Source of the DNA: Lytechinus variegatus
Lineage: Eukaryota; Echinodermata; Echinoidea; Temnopleuroida; Toxopneustidae
Assembly (NCBI RefSeq): GCF_018143015.1
Contig: NC_054743.1
Coordinates: 37,466,922 to 37,530,921 of the forward strand
DNA length: 64,000 bases
Direction of reading: 5' to 3'
This document shows positions 10,633 through 23,606 of this stretch, in pieces. The translations under genes were made by a program, and so were the position numbers. The notes under the pieces are model-generated. The model saw only the letters and a list, made by a program, of their open reading frames with translations, had not been told where the DNA came from and ran no database searches. Numbering within the stretch: the first letter of the stretch is position 1; every line of letters begins with the position of its first letter.

Positions 10633-13600
10633 AGTCTAGGAGCCAGGGGGCTTTATTCAGAATTTTTGGTGGGGAAGGTTTGACAAGCTTATCCGGGGTA
10701 AAATTGTGCGCTGATTCCAAAAATGTCACTCTTATTGACCGTACTCACGCCATTTTGGTTATTTTGGCCAAATTTTGACCAAAAATGACCATTTTGACCA
10801 CTCTTTGGAAAATGGTCCTTAACAGACTGCTTTTGTAGCCACATGCAATTAAAAGGGTCTATCTTAAGTAAAAATGCACACAGATTTCAGATAAAGTGCT
10901 TTCATTTGCCAAATCACAATAGCAGTGGTCATTTTGGCCATAATTTGGCCAAAAATGACAATTTTCATGATTTTTTGGCCGAAATGTGTTACAAATATTG
11001 ATCAGAGCTACGACTGGATGTTTTTAGAAATCCACATTTATTTTCAAAATGTGCGCTGGATCATAACCATCAACCTCATGTAATTTATTCCATCAGTTTT
11101 GACCTATGAGGGTCATTTTGGGTACTTTAGACATAACTGACCATTCGCGCAGTTTGCATTATTAACTGTTCAAATAGGCAGGAAATTGAGGTCTTCAGCA
11201 TGTTTTATCTTCTTCCCTTATAAAATGAGAATGCATTTAAATGTCCTTCATGTGTAAAATTTTATGCTGATTCCAAATATATCAGTCATAATAACCCTAT
11301 TTGATAGCTTGTGGTAATTTTGACCACTTATGGCCCTCAAAATGGCCAATGACATCAGTTCATTTTACCCCCAAATACTTCGAATGTTACCAGAACCATA
11401 ACAAGGTGTGCTGCGACACCTAACATTGGTGTGTTAATCCTTTAAATTGAACATCTCACAAAGTATTTTGACTTTATGTAATTTATTACATCAGTTTTGA
11501 CCTATGAGGGTCATTTGGGGTACTTTATACATAACTGACCCTTCACGAAGTTTTGCATAATAAAGTGCACATTTACATGTCGGCAGGAATTTGAGGTCTC
11601 GTAGCGTGTTTTATCTTCTTCCCAATATAAAATGCAAATGCATTCAAAAATCCATCTTGTGTAGAATTTTATGCAGATTCCAAATATATCAGCCTTAATG
11701 ACCCTATTCAATAGCTTATGGTTATTTTGGCCACTTATGGCCCTTAAAATGACCAATGACATCAGATCATTTTACCCCCAAATACTTCGAACGTTACCAG
11801 AACCATTACAAGGTGTGCTGCGACACCTAACATTGGTGTGTTAATCCTTTAAATTGAACATCTCAAAATTATTTTGACCTCATTCCATCAGTTTTGACCT
11901 ATGATGGTCATTTTTGGTACTTTAGACATAACTGACCATTCGCACATAGGCAGGAATTTGAGGTCTTCAGTGTGTTTTATCTTCTTCCCTTATAAAATGG
12001 GAATACATTTAAATGTCCATCTTGTATAGAATATTATGCTGATTCTAAATATATCAGTCTTAATGACCCTATTGAACACCTAATGGTCATTTTGGCCACT
12101 TATGGCCATACAAATGACCAATAACATCAGTTCAATTTATCCAAAATACCTCAATGTTACCAGAATCGTTTCCAGGATGTGCTGTGACATCTAACATTGG
12201 TGTTTTAATCCTTTAAAATGAACATTTCAAAAGTATTTTGACCTCATGTAATTTATATCATTAGTTTTGACTTTTGACTATTTTGGGTAACTGACCATTC
12301 GTGCAATTTTGCATAATAACTGCAAATCGGCAGGAATTTGAGGTCTTCAGTGTGCTTTATCTTCCTCCTTTATAAAATGGGAATGATGCATATGTCGTTC
12401 TTGTGTAGAATTTCATGCTGATTCCCAATATGTCAGTCTTAATGACCCCATTTAACAGATTATGGTCATTTTGGCCACTTTTTGGCCCCCAAATGACCAA
12501 TACCATCTGTTCAATACTTCAATATATCCAAAAATACTTTGAATGTTACTATAATCGTTACAAGGGTGTGCTGTGACACCTAATATTGGTGTATTAATCA
12601 TTTAAATTGAGTGTCCCAAAAATATTTTTGACAACCTTGGTCATTTTGGCCAGATTGTCCCCTGCCCAATGTGTATACTAAATTAGCCTATAGTGAACAT
12701 AGTGAGGAGACAATTCAGGATTGTGTTAATATTAGCATCAATTATTGTTAAATTGGAAAAGTTTGAAAGCTTTTGGGTGAAAATCAATGCAATGATTCCA
12801 TATAAATCAGTGTTATTGGCCGATCGAACTATTGGACTTTGTGGTAATTTTGATCACCATTCCTCAATAATTTCTCGTGACCACACATTATTTGATTTAA
12901 AAAGGGCTCAAATGTTGCTTAATATTATTTCAGCTTGAGCTACTATAACAATAATCAAGATTTTAATGAATGTGATGAAAACCTTTTACATGAAGTACAC
13001 ATACATGTAAGGTTGTTTGACCATGCACCTTGGTCATTTTCATGATTTTAGGCACATTAACCATTTTGTAATTCATGGAAACAAATGATATTAGATAGGA
13101 CATATTACAAAAACTTTCTGCACCAGATTAATACAATGATTTAGAATATATCAGTCTTAATGACTACTTAGTGGTCATTTTGTTCCTTACAATTAGCAAT
13201 GACAATTACATGTATCAAAAGTATTCCAATATTCTTGCTCTATATTTTTGTAAGATTTGTTGTATCAATCATAATCAGTGACAAATTATTTAATTCAATA
13301 TGATATTACTAATATTCAAAATGTGACCATTTTGGCTAATTTGACCGTTTATCCAATGTGTGAATTTTGAAATAAACATGACTTAGCAGCAATTGTAGGT
13401 CTATGAACATGATGAAATGCGTTCAATCCCTTTTCATGGGAAATATTAAAGGTTCACCTTGAGTAAAAATTGTGCTAAATATCATGTGAATGTCTTCTTT
13501 GGCCCCTTTGATCGCTGTATGTTCCTAAATAGCCAGAATTATTTTCCTTCTTTAAAGTCAAATTGTACTGAGAATCATTACAAAGCAAAATAGGTCACAG

Positions 13601-16600
13601 TGAAGTTCACAAAGAGTTTTGACTATCATTCATTTTTACAATCTTTGTTTTTTCTTGTACAGTGATTCACAAAGCTCACATTGGCATGATTGGTGAGCAG
13701 CAAATTTACCCTTCATTCTTTTGAAGACGTACTGGGTAATAAAATACATTCTCTATATGAAATTATTCTCTGTGCCGAATTTTGGTCACTCTTTAACAAT
13801 TTAGGGCAAGTTTTCCACTTTCAACTTTACCAATCATGCCAATGTGAGGTTTGTGAAACATTATACAAAATGGCAAAGGTAATAAAAATGCATCATGGTT
13901 AAATCTATTCGTGAAATCCACTTTCACCAATAGCTTTGTAATGACGCACCTTTGAGTTCAGGATTAGTTCCTTCCTCTAGAATATAGTTATCTGTATAAT
14001 TTAAATAAAAAAGGAGGGAATGATGTTATGGCTACTCAATTACCATACAATGACCAAATGGTGAGGTATTTGGCACAATTTTTTTTACTCAAGGTGAGCT
14101 TTTAATATTTCCAATCGAAAGGGATTGAACGCATTTCCACCATTGCTCCTGTCATGTTTAGTTACAAAAGTCATACATGCGATAGATAGTCAAAATGACC
14201 AAATTGGTTTCAAAATTTTGATAATGTGCTATTAGTCATATCATATTAAAATCAATAATTGATATAATACATCTTATTAACAATGCGGAGCGATAACAAC
14301 ATTTGAATCCTCCAAAAGCGACCAAAATGACCACTAGCTCATTAATGGTCATTAAGACTAATATATTTGGATTTCATTAATCTACATTAATCTAGATAAG
14401 TGTCTTAAAATAACATGTAAATGATGCTAAAATGTCTCATTCCTGAATTTGCTGCCCCATATATGTGAGGTTTCCATAAACATTTACTGTGTGTGTGGTC
14501 AAGGTGGCTAAAATCATGTAAATGACCACAGTGCCATGGTCAAACAACCTTATGTATGCGCGATGTCAGCACTCTTCACCGATTAATGGTAGCTCATGCT
14601 GATAATGATACTGACCAGCATTTGAGCCATTTTTGACTCATCAAAGCATGCAAGGTCTCTCTCTTAGCTGATCTCTCCACTAATTGGAGATTCCTAGGGT
14701 CCATGGTCACTGGTCAATATTGAGGGAAACGTGGTCAAAATGACCACAGGGTCCAATAGTTATGGTCTATGTGTGGAATAATTTCATCAATTTCCACCAA
14801 GAAGCTTTCAAACTTCCCCATTTATCAATAATTGATGCTAATATTAACGCAATCCAAAATTTCTCCTCACCATGTTCGATATCACCTGAATTAACATCCA
14901 CAATGAGCAGGGCTGGCCGGGGGGTCAAGGTGGCCAAAATGACCAAGGTAGTCAACTTTGGGGATGCTCAATTTTAAGGATTCATTCACCAGTGTTGGGT
15001 ATTACAATTGTACAGCACACCCTTGTTAAGATTCTGGTAACATTCGAAGTATTTCTGGATAAATTGAACTGATGTTATTGGCCATTTTAAGGGCCATAAG
15101 TGGCCAAAATAACCTAAAGCTGTTAAATAGGGTCATTAAGACTGATATATTTGGAATCAGCATCACATTTTACATAAGATGAACTTTTGAATGCATTTCC
15201 ATGTTATATGGGAAGAAGATAAAACACGCTGAAGACCTCAAATTCCTGTCTATGTGCAGTTTATTATATGCAAAACTGCGTGAATGGTCAGTTGTGGCTA
15301 AAGTACGCCAAGTAACCCTCATAGGTCAAAACTGATGGAATAAATTGCATGAGGTCAAAATACTTTTGAGATGTTCAATTTCAAGGATTAATACACCAAT
15401 GTTATGTGTCACAGTATGCCTTTGTAACGATTCTGGTAACATTCAAAGTATTTTTGGATAAATTGAACTGATGTCATTGGTCATTTTAAGGGTCATAAGT
15501 GGCCAAAATGACCTTAAACTGTTAAATAGGGTCATTTAGACTGATACATTTGGAATCAGCATAAAATTCTACACAAGGATATTTAAATGTATTTCCATGT
15601 TATATGGGAAGAAGATAAAACACGCTGAAGACCTCAAATTCCTGTCTATGTGCAGTGTATTATATGCAAAACTGCGTGAACGGTAAGTTGTGGCTAAAGT
15701 ACGCCAAGTGACCCTCATAGGTCAAAACTGATGGAATAAATTGCATGAGGTCAAAATACTTTTGAGATGTTCAATTTCAAGGATTAATACACCAATGTTA
15801 TGTGTCACAGTATGCCTTTGTAACGATTCTGGTAACATTCAAAGTATTTTTGGATAAATTGAACTGATGTCATTGGTCATTTTAAGGGTTATAAGTGGCC
15901 AAAATGACCTTAAACTTTTAAATAGGGTCATTTAGACCGATACATTTGGAATCAGCATAAAATTCTACACAAGGACATTTAAATGCATTTCCATGTTATA
16001 TGGGAAGAAGATAAAACACGCTGAAGACCTCAAATTCCTGTCTATGTGCAGTTTATTATATGCAAAACTGCGTGAATGGTCAGTTGTGGCTAAAGTACGC
16101 CAAGTGACCCTCATAGGTCAAAACTGATGGAATAAATTGCATGAGGTCAAAATACTTTTGAGATGTTCGATTTCAAGGATTAATACACCAATGTTATGTG
16201 TCACAATATGCCTTTGTAACGATTCTGGTAACATTCAAAGTATTTTTGGATAAATTGAACTGATGTCATTGGTCATTTTAAGGGTCATAAGTGGCCAAAA
16301 TGACCTTAAACTGTTAAATAGGGTCATTTAGACTGATACATTTGGAATCAGCATAAAATTCTACACAAGGACATTTAAATGCATTCTCATTTTATAAGGG
16401 AAGAAGATAAAACATGTTGAAGACCTCAATTTCCTGCCTATTTGAACAGTTAATAATTCAAACTGCGCGAATGGTCAGTTATGTCTAAAGTACCCAAAAT
16501 GACCCTCATAGGTCAAAACTGACAGAATAAATTACATGAGGTTGATGGTTATGATCCAGCGCACATTTTGAAAATAAATGTGGATTTCTAAAAACATCCA

Positions 16601-16983
16601 GTCGTAGCTCTGATCAATATTTGTAACACATTTCGGCCAAAAAATCATGAAAATTGTCATTTTTGGCCAAATTATGGCCAAAATGACCACTGCTATTGTG
16701 ATTTGGCAAATGAAAGCACTTTATCTGAAATCTGTGTGCATTTTTACTTAAGATAGACCCTTTTAATTGCATGTGGCTACAAAAGCAGTCTGTTAAAGGA
16801 CCATTTTCCAAAGAGTGGTCAAAATGGTCATTTTTGGTCAAAATTTGGCCAAAATGACCAAAATGGCGTGAGTACGGTCAATAAGAGTGACATTTTTGGA
16901 ATCAGCGCACAATTTTACCCCGGATAAGCTTGTCAAACCTTCCCCACCAAAAATTCTGAATAAAGCCCCCTGGCTCCTAGACT
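10633..16983. mobile_element. Giant 6.35-kb foldback element
   Basis: AGTCTAGGAGCCAGGGGGCT at the left is matched inverted at the right end (…CCCCCTGGCTCCTAGACT). The two ~3.1-kb arms stay complementary almost to the centre: for example CACATTGGCATGATTGG near 13677 faces its complement near 13829, leaving a loop of about 130 nt. Each arm carries about four tandem units of ~400 bp. The unit landmark TTTTGACCTATGAGGGTCAT occurs near 11097 and 11495 in the left arm; its inverted form occurs near 15320, 15716 and 16122 in the right. All are dense in GGTCATTTTGGCCA-type words. No transposase ORF is seen. Confidence 0.8.
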
Positions 16984-17180
16984 AATATATGATATTATCA
17001 TAACATGAACCACGCTACGTGGTCTTTTTGTCTAACCCCACTGTGCGGGGTCACCAAATTAAAATGACCATTTACAAGCATGGCTAAAATTTGACCTCGA
17101 CTGGGTTAGACAAATAACCACAATATATGGTCATTTTGGCTAACGGTGAGGGGTTATGTTATATAATGTTATATCGAGCT

Positions 17181-17345
17181 TTTTACCAGACTGCTAGAGA
17201 GCACGAATGCCCGTGAGCAAGCAACCAGGGGACCGAAGGCTTAAGGTCCTCTCTGAGGAACCTGGTAATGCGTTACCAAAGGGCACTAGCGCACCACTTG
17301 GGAATCGAATCCGGGTCACCGGAGTCCGAAACCCTCGCTCTATCC
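17181..17345 (-). mobile_element. tRNA-derived SINE, truncated copy
   Basis: On the minus strand a B box GGATTCGATTCCC is followed by a body shared with the copies at 56515 and 61267 (GCGCTAGTGCCCTTTGGTAA, then TTGCTTGCTCAC). The A-box end is missing. It is inserted in the right arm of the outer element. Confidence 0.75.
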
Positions 17346-17792
17346 AAAATGACCACAAAGTGTGGTTACAATTTGACACGTCAAAGTTTAGGTCAAATGT
17401 TTAACCGCGCTATATACGTTTTGGCCACTGTGCGGGGTCACCCAAAATGACCATTAAGCATGAATGATTATTTTCCATTTGAAATGTTCTGCGTGTACGT
17501 GGTCGCAATATAATCATCGTGGTTAGTTCTACTTGACGCTGACAAAAAATTACCAAATTTTTTTGACTCAAAAATTATCGTCGATCAAACCGTGACCACG
17601 AAACGTGGTCAAATTATGCTCTTTCATCTGACCACGTTCTGCGTGGTCAGTATAACTAATCATCGTGGTTAATTCTAGCCGTGGTTCTGACCAAAGAACC
17701 TGTTTCGTCGATCAAACAACCACGAAACGTGGTTAAATCATTTTGACCACGTAAAACCACGCAAAATCCGACCACGCATTTTTAAGAGTGTA

Positions 17793-18636
17793 CATTTACT
17801 AAAAATATCATAACTTTTTTCAGTACAATAGATATTTCAAGTGGTCCCGAAACATGGAACGATCTTCCTGCTTAAAAAAAATTGTCATCATCTAGCTTGA
17901 AAATTCAAGATAAAAAATGACTATCAATCATTGCATTGATTATATCTAATGAACTTCTTTATATTTAAAACAAATGCGACATTGTGCGCGATCGTTCTTA
18001 ATCGTTGCGATCCTTTTTATATCAAATATAACTCAGATTTGCTCAGTAGTCACATCTCTTTCTCGCTCACCTCCATCTCTCTCTCTCTCACATACACGCA
18101 CACACACACACCCTCTCTCAAACAAGTTAATGTTACATAATTATGTTCTTCATCAAAGCAACAAATTAAAATTAGGTATATTTTTGAACCCAAACTTAGT
18201 GTTGAATAAGAACTATTATCATGTAAAAAATTATGAATATAAATGTTTATGCGAATGATAGATATATATCGAGATTATTTTTATTAAGAAAAAAATTATT
18301 TGTTCATAATTTTCATGTAATTTCATGTAAATGTACCTGACAGTATTCAATTCATTATTCTAAAATTTCAATTGAGTTGAAACACTGAACGCCCCCGCCC
18401 CCCCCCCCAAGAAAAAAGGGGGTGGCTAAGTTCCTGCATAGGGTTAAGGCACTCGATCTCGATTTTAGTTTTCAGCAACAACTCTCCGGCGCCGCTATAC
18501 TTAGATTATTTCGCAACTATAGGTCTATCCCGAGGTCTAAATAGATTTTGAGCCTCCAAAATTTAAAATTTGCAGCGAACATAATAAGGGAACATATACT
18601 TTCAGGTGAAATGCGCTAATTATATAAAGAACTTAA
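17793..18636. other. No gene; CT/CA microsatellite
   Basis: AT-rich sequence with a CT-then-CA simple repeat at about 18060-18118 and a C run at 18392-18408. No exon is recognised. Confidence 0.45.
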
Positions 18637-20262
18637 TTATTCAATTATTACGCAAATATTTACAGTGCAAGTTTGGTTAGATTTCTTGGTACGAAAGGCT
18701 TGCTTGAAAGCATTCCGATAATTTTCGCTGAATGACGTGTATATGATGGGATTGATGGCAGCGTTGATATAACTCAGGGATCTGAACGTCTTCGGAATGT
18801 TGTACCCTGATAATGAAGCAATCGTCTCCAATACGGAGATGGTTTCGAAAGGAGCTAACGAACAGAAGAACACACCGTTTATTACCAACATCCTCGAGAC
18901 CTGATCTCGCAATTTCTTTCGAGTTCCACCATGTACTCCGCAACCTAAAGGGGGTATCTCACTGGGCTTGAAACTAGTTCGCGACTAGTTCGCGACTACA
19001 AATTTTGCTAGTTGCAGAGACGTCTCCGCGACATCTTTGAGACGTCTCATGAAAATTACAGAGTCTCCGAGGAGTCGCAAGAAGATTAAACATGTTTAAT
19101 ATTTTTGGAGACTGTTTCTTGTCTCCGCGACGTCTCCGAGAAGTCTCCATCAGTTGCTGCGACGTCTCGGAGACTAAAGATATCCGCGACTGCTGAGACG
19201 TCGCCGCGATGTCTCCGCGATGTCTCAGAGACGTCTCAGAGACATCGCGAAGACCCGCTGGAGACCCAAAAAATTATAATACATTGCGGAGACGTCTCCG
19301 CGACACTTCTTCACACTGTTTGACCCACTTCAGAAACCACGTGACTGAACGCGTGCTGATATCCCTCCTCCTGCTCCAAGTCAGGTGTATGATCTTTCAA
19401 ACGTTCCATCGAGACGTCTCCTTGGTGAGAGCGCAAGCCATTTTCGTCTCCGAGACGTCTCCGCGACTGCAGCGACTGATAAGTTGGAGACTGTCGCGGC
19501 GACGTCTCCGTTGGTGAGATAGGGGCTTAAATGATCTGTTCAAACCACGAACGATCTTTATGTATAAGACAACGTTGACCATATAACAAAAAAGAATGGA
19601 ACCGTTTGGGCGCCTTTCTGGAATGTTGAAATCAACGCATGTTCCGGACGACAAAGCCCGAATGTGTCCGGGTATTCAAGAAAATTGGGGTTTCCAGGGG
19701 GCCACGTAATACATATTTTATAGAAATAAACGCTCGATGGAGATGATAAAGCAGCCACTCCCAGTGATATAATCCATGAAGCACAACAGGCAACAACTGT
19801 CATTGCTGTTTTGTAACATTTTTCTATTGCTTTCATTTTCAGAGGGTGACAAACTGCGAAGAAACGGTTTACAGTTACCAGTGTGATAAAGAATAAAGAC
19901 GAAAAGTATGCAACATTTGAGGAAAAGAGTACAAAGATACAGCCATCAGAGCCAATGTGCGAATCATCTTGAATTGGCGAGCTAGCGAAACGCCATATCT
20001 TTTCTCCGATTGTAACTAACAGGAAGATTAGGTCAGAAACTGCCAAATTCAATAGGAACCAATTTGTGGAGATCCGTATCCTATGTATTTTAAGGACTAT
20101 GTAGATGAAGGCTAAGTTGCCAAGTACTCCGACCACCAAAATTAGAGGAAGGAACACTGCAAAATAAAAGTAGTCTCCCGGCACATGATATGTCAAGAAA
20201 TTTCGAGGAGGGGGATGGCCTGTACAAACATCCCCCCACTTTTCACAGAAGAAATGAAAAAA
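18637..20262 (-). pseudogene. Class A (rhodopsin-like) GPCR, peptide-receptor type, disrupted
   Basis: The minus strand encodes, in order: TM1 with GVLGN, TM2 with LAVSD, TM3 ending in VNRFFAVCHP (an NRF in place of D/ERY), TM4 with its Trp, TM5 starting VPFFF, then TM6 and TM7 with NPIIY and a short tail ending at the stop at 18637. The open frame extends upstream of TM1 with two Cys to about 20262, next to a pyrimidine tract and AG, so an upstream exon is possible. Two problems break it. A 578-bp element (18950-19527) sits in the third intracellular loop. The end of TM5 (NVVLYIKIVRGL) lies in another frame from both TM1-5 and TM6-7, so a one-base shift near 19582 and a compensating one near the insertion are needed. 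Known of the family: plasma-membrane receptor acting through G proteins. The ligand cannot be read. It could also be one of the echinoid lineage-expanded GPCRs. Confidence 0.85.
18950..19527. mobile_element. 578-bp element with GACGTCTC motif array, inside the GPCR gene
   Basis: It is flanked by TAAA on both sides (18946-18949 and 19528-19531). The ends GGGGGTATCTCAC and (reverse complement) AGCCCCTATCTCACC form an imperfect TIR. The inside repeats GACGTCTC, often as GAGACGTCTCCGCGAC, at least eight times. Removing it with one TAAA restores the GPCR's TM6 frame to that of TM1-4. No coding capacity. Confidence 0.8.
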
Positions 20263-20577
20263 AAATCACAAGAGATAATTGTTTTGTTGGTGAAAATTCT
20301 TCCTAAAATACCGCTTAACAAATAAAACAATATCATTGGATCATAAAATGCAAATAAAGAGCCAGTTCACCATTTGCAAACGAAATACTTCTGTCCTTAT
20401 TATAAAACTGAAGAGAAACCCCCGTTTCTTCAAATTCATCAATGTTGGGGGGGGGGGTTGGGGGGGAGGATTAAGATGGAATGTCAAAACATTTTGAATG
20501 TTATCTCTAATAAAACCATTAAACCATCATGGGGTAAAAAGATAACAATATCGAGGGGTATTAGCCATATGGACATA

Positions 20578-21634
20578 CAGTGGCGTAACTACCGGGGGGG
20601 GGGGGCTGACCCAATCGGCTGACCACCCCCCCCCCCCCAAAAAAAAAAAAACGGGGAAAAGGAGAAATGAGGGAGAAAAGAAGAGAAACGTAGTGGGAAA
20701 GAAGAAAATATAATTCATTATAATGTTATATTATAATTATTTATGTTACATTACATAAGAAACATTTTTATCATAACTTTATGAAACATAATTTGCCCAG
20801 GGCCTACGTCTTCATTGTTCCTGGTGCTCGCATTGTCTTTTTAACAAGATAGCCTAATCCTGTTGTATTAAAATATCACGTTTTCAAGTCAATATAAACC
20901 AAATATATTTTCTAGCACTTGAGTTATCATATATTGACATATGCTTCTTTTACATGACTCAAAAAGTGATTGCCCCATGTTAAGGTCTCCGTATATAAAC
21001 ATTTCCTGTCCGTGATTACGTTCGCATTAGTGGATTGGTGAGATATGTCTGCTCTTCGTGAATTCCTAAAATCAGTCCTTAAAATGTCCCTTCTTCTGAT
21101 CTGAATATGAAAAATTTTCAGCTCGCATCATTTGGTTAATGAAATACCTATATGGTCCTAGTTAATTCCTACAAAGAAACATTAGAATGCCCCACTTCAG
21201 GTCTGAATTATCTAAATTTTCAGCTCGCGCTTCGCGCTCGCAATATTTGATTGGTGAGATGCGTATGATAATCATGATTGCAATGACTACAAAGAGTGTT
21301 TCATGTGTTCAGATGTAATTCTAATAAAATCAGCAAGCGCTTGGCACTCGCATTAGATGACTATGGTGAGATATGCATACTCTTAATGGATTCCTAAAAT
21401 ATATTCCTTAAAATCTCGCTGTTTGTGGTCAAAATATACGAAAATTTCAGCTCGCGCTTCGCGCTCGCATTGTTTAGCAAGACAGGTACCTATCATGATT
21501 ACATGAATTTGATTATAATGTCCCTTTTTAGGTGTGAATATAAAAAAAAATCAGCTCGCGCTTCGCGCGCTCACTCAGTGATACAAAAAATTTGCTGGTG
21601 CCCCCACAATGCCGTGACCCACGGAACGCCAGTG
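20578..21634. mobile_element. Element with CAGTGGCGT ends and internal minisatellite
   Basis: CAGTGGCGTAACTACCGG at the left and CCACGGAACGCCAGTG at the right form the TIR. After G and C/A homopolymer runs, the phrase TCAGCTCGCGCTTCGCGCTC or a variant recurs near 21117, 21222, 21331, 21446 and 21552, a ~105-115-bp period. No transposase is visible. Confidence 0.65.
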
Positions 21635-23580
21635 TGGACATATCAATGACAATTCCTTGCATATCTAAAAACATGATTGCAAAAAAAATGCCAAAATATT
21701 TCAGTCATCCCCCCCACCCATCAACACGGATTTACGCCAGTGCTTTTGTGTCAGTCTGATTTGCAGATTGTTTTTGTACCCATGTCAAAATCAAATGTTT
21801 ATGTGTGTTAATGTATGTGTGTGTTGGTTGCGGGGGGGGGGGTGAGTGGGTGTATTATGTCAATGTACTTTTTTTCATTGTATGTAGAAACTGTAACTAT
21901 GTAAAATATATTAGGGGTGCAACAATAATATGTTGATTTTTTTTTCTTCAAATCTTTATACTTGAGGGTCGGGGCTGAGTTAATTTTACATGTATATATA
22001 TTCTAAAGGTATTTCATTATTTGCTTCTTTTTTTGTAAATATTTTCGTATTTTGTTATTGATATGAAATGAAGATTTGTCAATTTTATTTGTATTTATCT
22101 TGAGTTTATTTGAATGAAATCCTTAAAAAACATAATATGTGTGTGTGATCATGCAAAAAACACTATTAGATCTAAGATGTACATGATGATCATCTTACAG
22201 TTTTTACGTTAAAAGAAAGTATGTGTAGGGGGGGGGGGCTCAGCATCCCCATCGTTTCCGCGACCCGGCCCTTACAAGCAAGCACTCAAACATATAACAA
22301 CAACAAACAGGTCAGTCATGGAAAGAAGTTTTGTAAGTAGGCTGGCCTATATACTCTGCATTAAAAGTTTGTGTCAAAGCATGCAGCAAAGGTAGGCTAA
22401 AATAAACATTTACGCCTAACTCGAGCTTTCTTTCTTTCTTTTTTTTACTTTCTTACTTTCTTTCTTCTCCTTGTTGTTGTTGTTCTTCTTTAAAAAATTA
22501 AGAAATAGATCTCACTCCATCTTCTTCCGTTCTTTTTCCTCAAACTCGTTTTTGTTCGCTCGAAAGAAAAATCATCAAATTTTCCCCTCATGGAGAGGAC
22601 TGTGTGGGACTCACTGTGTGGGTTCTTCGTTTCATTTTAAGAATCAAGTGATATTCTTTCTGTACGGTTGGAAAATTTCCTAGAGCGCTAACTGGGCGAA
22701 TCTGGTCAATCAAAATCTCAGCCACAAGCTGTCTAAATACAATTGTGGGGGGGGGGGTGTTGTTGATCTTTTGCCCCAAAATTTCCTTTTTTTTCACGGT
22801 GTGTGTATTGCTTTCTCAGTGTCTCTATCATTTTTTTTTTTTGGGGGGGGGGTGGGATTTTTTCATTGCCTTTTTTTTGTTAGATGACAGGTCGCCTTGT
22901 TTTCTAGACTATTCTTTTTAACAATATTTTTTTCAGCATGATAGTTAATTGAATTAAAGTACGGAATGGATTCAATAGGGTACTAATAGTATTCTAAAAA
23001 GGATTTCTAAATTACTATTACAGATTCAAACTAATCTCAATTATAGATTCTCAGTGATTTTGTAAATAGCCGGCCACTAGATTAATAAAATCTCATAGAT
23101 TTTTTAAACAAAAACGTTTGCTCCTCACTTCCAAAACCATTTCATTTATAATTCTAAAATTTGTAATGTCCAAAACTTGTCCACAATAAATGGAACAGCG
23201 TACTGTATTTTTTTGTTTTGAATTATATTTCATTTTCTTCGTCTTTCAAATCGATAAGTTTACAACCACAATTCATATAAATCAAGATTTTGTACATGTA
23301 TACGAAACAAATGATATGTCAATATCAATGAAATTGCAAATTTTCAGAATGATTAGAATGAAGTTACATGTAACTGCCCAATTTCTCTTCCATAACAATG
23401 TGAAAGCAGAAAAAAAATCATATCACATCGATCGACAAATAAAAAGACATACTTTGTAAAAGATTTCTTTTTTGCCTGAACAGAATAGAAATAATATATT
23501 TTGCACACAATTTTACAAAAAAAATGAATGAAAGGTCAATTAGAGGAAGGTTATTTTGCCTAAAAACGTCGCTACACACT
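21635..23580. other. No recognised gene; simple repeats
   Basis: Several G runs (21833, 22227, 22747, 22841), a TTTC/TTG simple repeat near 22425-22490 and AT-rich DNA. Short ORFs (for example 23190-23459) match nothing I know and lack coding character. Confidence 0.4.
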
Positions 23581-23606
23581 CACCTCCAATACCCCCATAC
23601 CCCAAG

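Larger units (their letters stand above)
7130..17791. mobile_element. Outer ~10.7-kb element with perfect 20-bp TIRs and GACCACG motif arrays
   Basis: ACACTCTTAAAAATGCGTGG at 7130-7149 is matched exactly, inverted, at 17772-17791, each flanked by a T/A that could be a TA duplication. Both arms (7130-7830 and ~16990-17791) are saturated with GACCACG / CGTGGTC in both orientations. The middle holds a gene-free stretch, an LTR fossil, a giant foldback (10633-16983) and a SINE (17181-17345), which appear to be later insertions. No transposase ORF is visible. An alternative is two solo elements sharing ends. Confidence 0.6.

Noticed and set aside
19209-19654. ORFs on both strands rich in Arg/Ser/Glu
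   Set aside because: They are translations of the GACGTCTC repeat inside the inserted element and do not continue the GPCR.
23190-23459. 89-codon plus-strand ORF as a gene
   Set aside because: AT-driven composition, no recognisable domain, no promoter or splice support.
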